A stretch of 64,000 nucleotides of DNA, taken from positions 20,226,135-20,290,134 of the forward strand of contig CM063246.1 in NCBI GenBank assembly GCA_032158295.1, written 5' to 3'. The stretch is from Pycnopodia helianthoides. Taxonomy: Eukaryota > Echinodermata > Asteroidea > Forcipulatida > Asteriidae. Each line of letters opens with the position of its first letter. The stretch's first letter is position 1. Positions 26,101 through 33,408 of the stretch are shown piece by piece. Below the pieces are notes generated by a model. That model did not search any database and was not told where the DNA came from. It worked only from the letters and a program-made list of their open reading frames with translations. Both the position numbers and the translations under genes were made by a program.

Positions 26101-29100
26101 AGGAGTTTGAAGAAACCAAAGAAACTCTCCAACTTTGCCAGAAACGTCTCGAGGAAAGAAACGCTGTCCTGATACTGACCAGACGAGTCAACGCAGAAAA
26201 CAAAACCAAAATCAAGGGCCTCGAGGCAGAGCTCGCCAAACTCCACGCGACCGAAAAAGAACTTGACATCGCAAAGTGTGAGATTTACACCCTGAAGCAG
26301 TTGATCGTGGGCAAAGATAGCCTGGTGATGCAGAAGTCACATGAGTTGGACAGCGTGAAGGAGAGACTGGAAACTGACCATGGAGAGACATGGGTTGAGT
26401 CCGAGAACAAGTCCCAGGGGGTTGGTTGGAGGAATGGGGCTTCGACCAATGGCACCAACTTTAGAATCGTAAGACTTCAAAAAAGGTAATTAATTGGCCA
26501 CAGAAAAAAAAATCCTGCATTTCAAAAAATGGATTACCCAACTGTAGGCTTTGATCCCCTTCGTCCTCGTTGGGACATAAAGGCCACAATCAACTGACGC
26601 CATTGAGTTCTGTCTAATGTGCCTTGGCTTGTACCTCCCCCGTGAAGCCCATGTAAGTCCCATCTCTTCCAGCTCAGTTATCACGGTCCGGCTCTAGGTA
26701 GTCTTTGGTCTGCCCCTCTTCCTTTTACCAGATGGAGTCCATGGAGTCCATCTCAGAGCAACCTGATTACCTTATTTTCAAATTGGGGAGGGTACCAACA
26801 CCGATATAAACATCTAATACTAAGTGGAAGTGTTTACATGGGAGTAGCGTGGAAACATTCATTAATATAAACAAATTAATACTCAAATACTTGTAAACAT
26901 TTTGCCTGTCTTTCAGCTCATTGAACATGGAAATATATTTTGAAACGCAAGTGGCAGTTCTTCTTTCTTGAGAGAATAAGGAACAAAAATTGTTCATCAT
27001 TGGCGGGTCATACTTGAAGACATTGTGTAGTTTACAAATTTCAGTGAATTTTTTGTCTGCACTCAGCATACAATGTGCACTCTTTTAAAAAAGAGTATTT
27101 CATTTTCGATACCCTGTTCACAGTGTAGGCCTATTCATTGATGCTTCTCTATGCCTTTATATCTACCAACTTCTATTTGGACTTGATGTGATGAACATCT
27201 GAAACGAGCTAAATGAGATCTGTGTTCAACGCCCGATAGACTTAACTTGATTCGGCTCAAACTCGTGTTTCATCCTAATTAGGGTCTTTCCTATTATCAC
27301 AATGTAACCTTTTGTGCTAGTATAAACAAATGTGATGCGATCAAGCTAAATGAGTTGTTTGTCGGTAAATGCATTATTGAATAACAGGCCAAAATAGGTC
27401 GACAGGGGTCTACATCTCTATACATATCTTGGTGTTTCGACTTCCATAACTTTTAAACCAAAGGTGGTATCAACACGGGGTTTTCATATCCTTAAAGCTG
27501 AGATGTACTTCTTTCAAATAGATATTTAAAAAAAAAGACTCATTCAGCTTGATCTCATCACAAATGTCATCTACATCTGCATTGATATAAACTAAATTCT
27601 CATTCTTGGTATGTTTTGAACCAAATCTATATTGTGCTGAAATTAATGGTTTCTTTGATGTGGTTTGATCGTAAAACTTTTACGGGTTTCTTCTTGACAA
27701 ATTGCTTGCAGAAGACCTTCTAAGAGCATCCAAGTTGGAGCACAGTCAAGAGGATCCAAGGTGAGCAGATTGCATCATAGAGAAAAAACAGTTTTCAATA
27801 TTGTCTGTTTGTGTGTTTGATGTCAACGGCTATGATTAGTTGAGCATTTGTGTTTGTGTACAAATGACCTTTTGATTCTGATTACATGCATGTAATAGAC
27901 CTTATGCATGTGACGGCATCTGAGTGGGGCGCCCTCAGCTAGAGGTCAAAAGCAGGTTGCTCATTGGCCCAGCCTGTGCGCCGCGATGAGCTTTTTCCAT
28001 TGTTTCATCATCGTTTTACCTCTAAGATGGCGGCATGATGACGTAAATGCATAAGGGCTTTGACTAACATTTTCCAAAAGTGTGAACCTATTTTGGGTAT
28101 AAGTGTGGCAAGGATTCTTATCGTACAGGGTGAAAACTTTTGCAGTTTTGTTTTTCTCCAAGTTTTTGTACATCAAAATGTTGTGTACAAATAAAATGCA
28201 GTTGTTGAAGATATAACCCGGCATTTTTCACAGATTCTAAAAAACTATTCATTATGTTAAGTCTAAATTCTTTAAAGTGTTCTCTCTCCTTTTCTTGCAG
28301 GTTTTACTTTTTTAGCCATATGTCTCTTCCAAATATGATCGCGAAAATTATTTTATTAGTGTATCAATGAATGAAATACTGTTTGCAGATATTTTAAACA
28401 ACATTCCTGGTTGTACTTCCACCCTCACTAGCTCACATATAACAGTACTCAGCTAGACGTTGGCACCCCTCCCTATGACAGCAGTAGTAGCAGCAGTAGC
28501 CAGTCAGATTACAAACAGCCAAAGCTGGAGGACTATCAACGACTCAACACCCCAGAGAGCGAAGACAGCCTGGTCACCTCCCTGAACACGTCAAACGGAG
28601 GGTTTCTACGACTCCTACACAAACAGGGCAGTGCGGAAGACGGCATGCCGACGATATACGACTTGTACACCCCGGAAGGCTCCTACACGCCCACCACACG
28701 GTCTGCAACCCCTATATTGAAGAATGGTACTCACCTCAGACCCAAGTCGTCCATGGCACGATTGGAGACTGAGGGAGCTTCTGTTATGCAGAAAGGGACG
28801 GTGATGTTTGAGGATGACTTTCTGGTGGCCCAGTGCCTCCGAGTTGGAGACAGAGTGCGTTTGAAAAAGAAAGGTTGGTAATCATTGCTGGGAAATAAAC
28901 TCCCACCACCTCCCCATTCTCACCCCCCCACCCTTTCACCACTGAAACCGTTTCTCTTCACCCAAAATGCATACATTTATGTTTAATTATTCTTCTTTTT
29001 TTTCAAAATAAAGTGCATTGAGGTCATTGTCAGTATGAAATTGTACAAAGTTGCTAATATCCGTCACCGTTTTCACAAAGAGCCACTTATGTCAAAATGT

Positions 29101-31453
29101 GTGATTGAGATTTACATTTTACACTGTGCTTAGTTTAAAACTAAAAACCTGCACTACATATACTACAGCCATGGTTTACAGTTTAGGACCTCTCATATGA
29201 TTCTGTAAAAGTTTAATCTCCTCATTGACTGACTAATTTCTTTAAAAATGCATTTTCAATGTACTTTTTACTGCATTTTCATTGTACTTTTTACTGCATT
29301 TTCAATGTACTTTTTACTGCATTTTCATTGTTCTTTTTACTGCATTTTCAATGTACTTTTTACTGCATTTTCATTGTACTTTTTACTGCATTTTCAATGT
29401 ACTTTTTACTGCATTTTCAATGTACTTTTTACTGTATTTTCAATGTACTTTTACTGCATTTTCAATGTAATTTTTACTGCGTTTTCAATGTACTTTTTAC
29501 TGCATTTTCAATGTACGTTTTACTGCATTTTCAATGTACTTTTTACTGCATTTTCAATGTATTTTTTACTGCATTTTCAATGTACTTTTTACTGCATTTT
29601 CAATGTACTTTTTACTGCATTTTCAATGTACTTTTTACTGTATTTTCAATGTACTTTTTACTGTATTTTAAATGTACTTTTTACTGCCTTTTTCAATGTA
29701 CTTTTTACTGCATTTTCAATGTACCCCACTTTTTACTGCATTTTCAATGTACTTTACTGCATTTTCAATGTACTTTTTACTGTATTTTCAATGTACTTTT
29801 ACTGCAGTTTTTTTTTTATATCTGTAGTGTTATATATTCAATATGCTCAATAGACTCAACAAACATTCAGAACTGTACTATGGACTATCTATTTTATCAA
29901 AGTATTTGTTATTTCTGCATTTTCAATGTAATTTTTACTGCAGTTTCAGTGTACTTTTGACCTGTTGTACGCTCAATTCTCAATGTATTAACTACTGTAC
30001 ATACTTATATTGTAGGTGGGAGGAGAAAAGGCGCCATCTTGACTGGCATTGTAAAGTTTGTTGGCAAAGTGGACAAGGAATTCCACCACAATGATCATCG
30101 GCTGTATACAGGCATCAGACTAGATGAGGCAGGTCAGTACAGCAATTCAATTTATTTATGAGACATCCATTTTTTCATCAGCAACAGACCTAATTTTAGC
30201 CGCACGTGCATTGAGCTTTAAATTTGTCATTTGGGCCCATCTGCTGAAGTAGATAAGTTTGCTTGTACACACTAAACAAAAATTAACAGGATACCAGTCA
30301 GAAGTGGTGCATGTGACATTTAGAGACATGTTCACTATTTGCACTGTGTTTAGATTGGTGTGCAGGGGCAGGGGTGGGGTGGGGTAGGCCTGTTCACTAT
30401 TTGCACTGTGTTTAGATTGGTGTGCAGGGGCGGGGCAGGGGTGGGGTGGGGTAGGCCTGTTCACTATTTGCACTGTGTTTAGATTGGTGTGCAGGGGCGG
30501 GGCAGGGGTGGGGTGGGGTAGGCCTGTTCACTATTTGCACTGTGTTTAGATTGGTGTGCAGGGGCGGGGCAGGGGTGGGGTGGGGTAGGCCTGTTCACTA
30601 TTTACACTGTGTTTAGATCGGTGTGCAGGGGCGGGGGAGGGTGGGGGGGGGGGACACGGACACACGGTTTTAGCGAGCTGTCATCTACTTTCATAGTGGG
30701 ATTTCATTTTTACCTTTGTTTTCTTTGTATTTTATTTATCACTGGCTGGTCCAGGTATAATGTTATTTTCTCTGTGCAATACATGTATGTGGTAGTTGAT
30801 TGATTTCACTCCTTTTCTTATGCTGCATTCTTTATGTTTTGGGGTTTTCTAGGCTTCCATGTATTTTCCTTTTGTAGGATTGTTTTAGAAATATGTATCA
30901 TTTATTGCCTCGACTGGGACTTATTTTATTTCTTTTTAAGGTTTTCTTTTAATTAACTTTTTAGTTTAAAGAACCTAGGAGCATTTGTATCAATGGATGT
31001 GGCGCTACATAAATATATGTTAATTATATTATTATTATGTTCATTTATGTTTTTCCCAGTCGGTGATACTGATGGCGTGATTAAGGGTAAGCGTTATTTC
31101 ACAGTCAATCCTCGTCATGGCAAACTGGTACCCGTCACAGATGTTGTCTCCGTGCTGAACCCAAAGGTAAGTTACAGGAAGTGTGTGTACTGTGTGTGCA
31201 GTTGTCCGTTGACGCAGCGATGATTTAGTTCTTAGCGCTTGACCCATAGATGGGCCATGGCACATATGACTTTCAATGATGTTGAATGACCAGTCAATAT
31301 TTGGAGTGAAATTTACTTGTCTCTGTGTGATTCTGTACTCGACAGACTGCAACCTACAAGCGCATTGCAGACTGCATCAGAACTCAACGGCTGGAGACGG
31401 GGACTGTGCGCTACGAGAAAGACCGCAATCCGAAGCTCATCAGGGTCATGTAA
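12287..31453 (+). CDS. EF-hand / WW-like / coiled-coil / CAP-Gly protein
   Basis: Twenty exons join in frame into 1,137 residues: 12287-12950, 13123-13472, 13972-14064, 14543-14629, 15364-15437, 16011-16137, 16540-16613, 17319-17415, 20027-20151, 20725-20812, 21002-21100, 22245-22329, 23733-23796, 24805-24976, 26073-26485, 27712-27760, 28453-28873, 30016-30132, 31060-31166, 31346-31453. Layout: low-complexity polar N-terminus (1-310); EF-hand loop DVDSDKRLRRAE (324-335), degenerate EF-hand, WW-like (399-425); EF-hand loop DMDKDGKINLND (451-462), degenerate EF-hand, WW-like (523-552); charged coiled coil (564-870); Ser/Thr-rich linker; CAP-Gly (about 1016-1102) ending in a short basic tail. 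CAP-Gly domains bind microtubule tails or EB proteins, so a calcium-sensitive microtubule linker is plausible, but this is inference. I know of no named protein with this architecture. The start at 12287 is the first ATG after an in-frame stop at 12236. Exon 15 uses the donor at 26486, because the earlier GT at 26469 would put a stop at the start of exon 16. Confidence 0.82.
13492..13784 (+). mobile_element. tRNA-derived SINE, family A (Ser/Leu-like head)
   Basis: Head GGCCGAGCGGTCTAGTGCAC (A box) and GGTTCGAGTCCCGG (B box), then the family body: GACACTTGTGT..CAAGCAAGACACTTTACCATTATTGCTTCGTCCTTCG, GTGTGTTGTGTAA, AGAGACGGGGTTCACC, GCACCTTGTAAACCCTTT. The lack of paired acceptor stems and the long 3' body mark it as a SINE, not a tRNA gene. 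Intron 2 of the CAP-Gly gene. Confidence 0.8.
13785..13910. mobile_element. MITE, GCTTGGGCT termini (copy 2)
   Basis: Left end CAAAACCACTTGGGCTTGGG, right end CAAGCCCAAGCCGTGGGTTTTG: clear terminal inverted repeats. It directly abuts the SINE at 13492-13784. Confidence 0.65.
15755..15990 (-). mobile_element. tRNA-derived SINE, family B
   Basis: Minus-strand head with TAGATACCTCAG (A box) and a B box decayed from GGTTCAAATCC, then the body shared with 17635-17920. Intron 5 of the CAP-Gly gene. Confidence 0.6.
16170..16400. repeat. Hairpin repeat with AGAGTCTTTCTC arms (copy 2)
   Basis: 16170-16268 forms a diverged inverted repeat (GGCCCTCACATTTAGACCCT with AGGGTCAAAATGTGTGGCC). The AGCAGTTTGCAACAACTAATT tail is shared with the other copies, followed by a tRNA-like B box remnant on the minus strand. 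Confidence 0.6.
16712..16985 (+). mobile_element. tRNA-derived SINE, family A
   Basis: Head ATGGCTGAGTGGTCAAAGGC, B box GTTCGAGTCCTGG, then the family body ending GCTCCTTGTAAACC. Intron 7 of the CAP-Gly gene. Confidence 0.75.
17085..17124. repeat. (TTA)n microsatellite
   Basis: About 40 bp of ATT/TTA repeats, probably the tail of a decayed retroposon. Confidence 0.8.
17424..17567. mobile_element. MITE, GGCCGTTTC termini
   Basis: Terminal inverted repeats: GGCCGTTTCCGAAACAGCGG..CTACAGCT at the left, with AGCTGTAGCAGCCATTTCGG..ACACGGCC at the right. About 144 bp, directly behind exon 8 of the CAP-Gly gene. Confidence 0.75.
17635..17920 (-). mobile_element. tRNA-derived SINE, family B
   Basis: Best preserved copy. 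On the minus strand it has CTAGATAGCTCAGTTGGTAG (A box) and GGTTCAAATCC (B box), then the body with GGGATCACCTTGAGGGGATG (plus-strand reading). It borders the large palindrome at 17886-18165. Confidence 0.75.
17886..18165. repeat. Near-perfect palindrome built from SINE heads
   Basis: Arms of about 133 bp (17886-18018 and 18033-18165) are reverse complements with very few mismatches around a 14-bp spacer. The arms hold the SINE B box and 3' body. The 30-bp palindrome around ACGTACCGGTACGT occurs twice (centred near 18000 and 18050). Confidence 0.85.
21178..21456. mobile_element. MITE, GGGCCCAATTTCATAG termini
   Basis: Left end GGGCCCAATTTCATAGAGC and right end GCGCTATGAAATTGGGCCC form terminal inverted repeats. 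Internal TGCTTAAGC-type words repeat. Related but longer copy at 58258-58640, fragments at 35185-35310 and 49676. Confidence 0.75.
21513..21680. repeat. Hairpin repeat with AGAGTCTTTCTC arms (copy 3)
   Basis: TGGCCTGACGTTTCAACCCT pairs with the region ending GGTTGAAACGTCAGGCCA. Same AGCAGTTTGCAACAGCTAAT tail as copies 1 and 2. Confidence 0.7.
21755..21890 (+). mobile_element. tRNA-like SINE, third family
   Basis: TCTAGTGGTTAAGTTATCTG and GGTTCAAATCCCATCC fit tRNA A and B boxes. The 3' acceptor half is replaced by unrelated sequence. Confidence 0.55.
21929..22172. mobile_element. MITE, TAGCACTCCGCAC termini
   Basis: Left end TAGCACTCCGCACTAATG, right end CATCAGTGCGGAGTGCTATA: strong terminal inverted repeats around about 240 bp of non-coding DNA in intron 11 of the CAP-Gly gene. 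Confidence 0.8.
22966..23051. repeat. 43-bp direct tandem duplication
   Basis: Two adjacent copies of a 43-bp unit that begins CTCTTGCCGTGCCTTCAACC, differing at one position (CTCGG versus CTTGG). Confidence 0.9.
23346..23690 (+). mobile_element. tRNA-derived SINE, family A
   Basis: GTGGCCGAGCGGTTAAGAGC (A box) and GGGTTCAATTCCCGG (B box), then the family body and a (ATAATA)-like tail. Intron 12 of the CAP-Gly gene. Confidence 0.75.
24424..24752. mobile_element. MITE, AAAGG(T)ATTGTACACTTTTGG termini
   Basis: Left end AAAGGTATTGTACACTTTTG, right end ATAGTGTACAGGGCCTTTAA. The inside shares words with the AAAGGAAC elements (CGAGAAAATAGTGAAAA, GGCAGAAATATTT). Intron 13 of the CAP-Gly gene. Confidence 0.7.
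25086..25205 (+). mobile_element. Internally deleted family A SINE
   Basis: TGTGGCCGAGCGGTCGCAGA joins directly to the 3' body (AGAAGAGGTTTGCCCCAGTG, then TAGTAAGCCCTTTTAGGTGC). Most of the B box half is missing. Confidence 0.65.
25366..25550. mobile_element. MITE, TAACGGGTATAAAAGAGT termini (copy 1)
   Basis: Left TAACGGGTATAAAAGAG, right ACTCTTTTATTCCCTCGTTA: inverted ends around a palindromic core (TTTTAAACGGCTGTTT). Related piece at 44640-44762. Confidence 0.7.
26540..26760 (-). mobile_element. LINE fragment, RT C-terminal tail
   Basis: Minus strand encodes GKRKRGRPKT, then RTVITELEEMGLTW, then a damaged tail. This matches the RxGRPxxxW...L...GL.W tail common at the C-terminus of non-LTR retrotransposon proteins. 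Frame breaks are present. Intron 15 of the CAP-Gly gene. Confidence 0.6.
27896..28066. mobile_element. MITE, AGACCTTATGCAT termini
   Basis: Left ATAGACCTTATGCATGTGAC and right GACGTAAATGCATAAGGGCT are imperfect inverted ends around about 170 bp in intron 16 of the CAP-Gly gene. Confidence 0.6.
29249..29815. repeat. 23-bp AT-rich minisatellite
   Basis: About 24 copies of CATTTTCAATGTACTTTTTACTG with few substitutions and occasional 1-6 bp indels, in intron 17 of the CAP-Gly gene. Because 23 is not a multiple of 3 and the unit lacks stops, long repetitive reading frames appear that are not genes. Confidence 0.95.
30331..30645. repeat. 67-bp minisatellite with G-rich half
   Basis: Five starts of TTCACTATTTGCACTGTGTT at 30331, 30393, 30460, 30527 and 30594 (spacing 62, 67, 67, 67). 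Each unit has GGGGCGGGGCAGGGGTGGGG, able to form G-quadruplexes. Intron 18 of the CAP-Gly gene. Confidence 0.95.
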
Positions 31454-31504
31454 CTGACCAAAATGCCAAGTCAGCACCCTTGTTTCATTTCACGGGACCA
31501 ACAT

Positions 31505-31510
31505 AATAAA
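31505..31510 (+). promoter_or_regulatory. Candidate poly(A) signal AATAAA
   Basis: Canonical hexamer just downstream of the CAP-Gly gene stop, followed by T-rich sequence. Confidence 0.4.
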
Positions 31511-31855
31511 AAAGAGATAGTGTTTGTAATTTTCCAGTATGTACAAATAATACAGTATTCATAGAGTCGAAAGGCATTCCACGGAGGGCAAGAGGTTGGA
31601 AATAGGTCCATTCGGATCGTGTTGTGCCCTTCAGAGAGTAAAATGTACTACTCTGACCTTGTTCTTTTCTTTCCAACCATGTGTCGAGTCTTGGCAAAAT
31701 GCTTCATTATCGAACCAAGTGGATGCTCATGTACATATATAAAATTTGTGAATAACTAAGAGCATCTTTATATACACACTTGAATTAGTCAAAACACTAC
31801 TTGGTGCATGTAAAGTATATCTAGATTTGTTAGCCACTTTATACCTCATATACCT

Positions 31856-32160
31856 CACACACAGATTCTTGTCATTTGATTGGTGGAACATGTGTCACAT
31901 GACATCCTTTATTTTGCCATGTATGACTGCTGCGACGCTCCAAAATTTCATATTGGAGTGCAATATGGATAACTATTGGACTCTTCACAGCGTCGTTTCC
32001 AAAATAATCGTCTTACAGCAGATATGGTTACAGCAGATATATGTCTAAACGGAGTCATCCACAGTGTTTTAGAACTTTTAGAGTGTGGGGTGGACTAGTT
32101 TCCCCGTCTATTTTGTGTTTACTGTGAACAAGTTTCAAATGATGAGGATCTATGTGGGAG
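31856..32160. repeat. Dispersed repeat, CACACAGAT...GGATCTA (copy 1)
   Basis: Aligns over about 300 bp with 46104-46432: TTTGATTGGTGGAACA, CATCCTTT..TGCCATGTAT, TATTGGAGTSCAATATGRA, GCGTCGTTYCCAAA, GGAGTCATCCAC, AGTGTGGGGTGGAC, CAAATGAYRAGGATCTA. Confidence 0.75.
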
Positions 32161-32692
32161 TTATATAAAACAAACATTGAATGCATTTCGTTTGTGCGTT
32201 GTTGCAGAATAAAATCACTCTGTGAAAAATCTGGCTTTTCCAATTCACTCGGCTTTACCTCGTGCAAAGAAATAGTCCATGTTTCACCTCATGATCATAT
32301 TCTGCAGAAATGCACTCAAATGAATCCAATATTTGATGAATATTCTACGTTTAATACAGACATTTACAGGTATTTTCATCTTTCAAGAGAGTGCAATATT
32401 AATAATACGCGTGCTTCAAATAACCACAAACAAGCACCAGATGTGTTAAACTGATTTTTTTATTATTTACAAACAAATCTTGTAAGATGGTCATTTCTGT
32501 ATATTATCACTTTGTTGTGGAAAGAGTGTAGTATTAAACAACTGCATGGTCTAGTTAATACTTTACAATAAAATTCTTCAAAGATTTGTATTTTGAATGG
32601 TACTTGCAACTTTGTGTCTGTTTTTCTTACCAATGAGTATTGATAGCGCTGTAATTTATTTGATACAGGTTATGATGTAAAAACTAATTGAC

Positions 32693-33270
32693 GTGACTGT
32701 TAACACCCTGCTATTCTTGGTAACATTTTTCAGCGAGTTGACCAACCATTCGAAACCATTCAACTGCAAGGATTTTGTGTGGTGGCACAACTGTGCACAG
32801 ACCTATCTGTGTACTGTGTTGACGCATTCACTACGTGATATTATGCAGCACCCCTTTTCCCACCTTTTCTTGCATTTGCACCTTGGAAGACATCCGCGGA
32901 GGTACTTTATTATTGGAGCAAGCGCCGTGAGCACTTTTGTAGATACCGGCGCTATAGAAGGCGTCATTATTATTATTATTATATCGTATTGCAGGCTGGT
33001 ATAGTTTTATCTATCCTGCAAATCTACAGTGGATGATATCGAATGGTCAGACAGTACGAGGGTTGACTGTGTACCTGATATCATACTGCAGGCTAGCAAA
33101 TGACATCTATCATTCAAAACCACAGTGGATGATATTAAATGGTCAGACAGTAGGAGGGGTGAATGTGTACTGTGGAGATGCATTCCCCATAAAAATTATG
33201 ATATCATACTGCCGGCTGGCAAAGTTGGTCTATCATTCAAAACCACAGTGGATGATATTGAACAGCAGGA
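32693..33270. mobile_element. TTAACCCTCC MITE with insertion and amplified end
   Basis: Left part 32698-32850 aligns with the family. It is interrupted by a retroposon tail (about 32850-32985), then resumes. The right end is repeated about 2.5 times in tandem (TATCATACTGC...ACAGTRGATGATAT...GGTCAGACAGT). Confidence 0.7.
32850..32985 (+). mobile_element. Retroposon 3' tail inserted in MITE
   Basis: Ends CGGCGCTATAGAAGGCGTCA followed by (TTA)n, a typical LINE/SINE 3' end also echoed at 49205-49290. It splits the MITE sequence at ATATYAT. Confidence 0.6.
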
Positions 33271-33408
33271 TTTGGGCGTTTGAAAATGCTCCAGTGATGC
33301 TCATTTAAAAAAGAAAATGCTGTTGAAAATCTGTATGTAACGACGGTGTGGATGGAAATGTCCAAATGATGGCGTTAAAAAAAAAACCCACTTCCAAGCA
33401 AAACGGCC

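Larger units (their letters stand above)
28831..31166 (+). other. CAP-Gly domain exons
   Basis: Three exon pieces (end of 28453-28873, then 30016-30132 and 31060-31166) encode VGDRVRLKKK, then GIVKFVGKV, then YTGIRLDEAVGDTDG, then KGKRYFTV and LVPVTDVVSVL. This follows the CAP-Gly pattern of GxVRFxG, xxGVELDEPxGKNDG, GxRYF. The glycine-rich motif is GDTDG instead of GKNDG. Confidence 0.8.
31454..33408. other. Convergent intergenic region (CAP-Gly gene / MRPL3)
   Basis: AATAAA at 31505-31510 is only 52 bp after the CAP-Gly stop and is a likely poly(A) signal; another lies near 32567. The region also holds a repeat copy (31856-32160) and a nested MITE (32693-33270). No additional coding region is recognised. 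Confidence 0.6.

Noticed and set aside
26073..26468. Earlier donor GTAAGA at 26469 for exon 15
   Set aside because: Phase 0 at that point would read a stop four codons into exon 16. The donor at 26486 (phase 2) joins cleanly as LQKRRPSKS.
29248..29960. Long open frames of 201 and 233 codons
   Set aside because: They are produced by the 23-bp minisatellite, which lacks stop codons; the peptides are pure repeats (FNVLFTAFSMYF type) and lie inside an intron.
30331..30645. CRISPR-like regular spacing
   Set aside because: Units are contiguous with no variable spacers, and the sequence is animal intron; it is a minisatellite.
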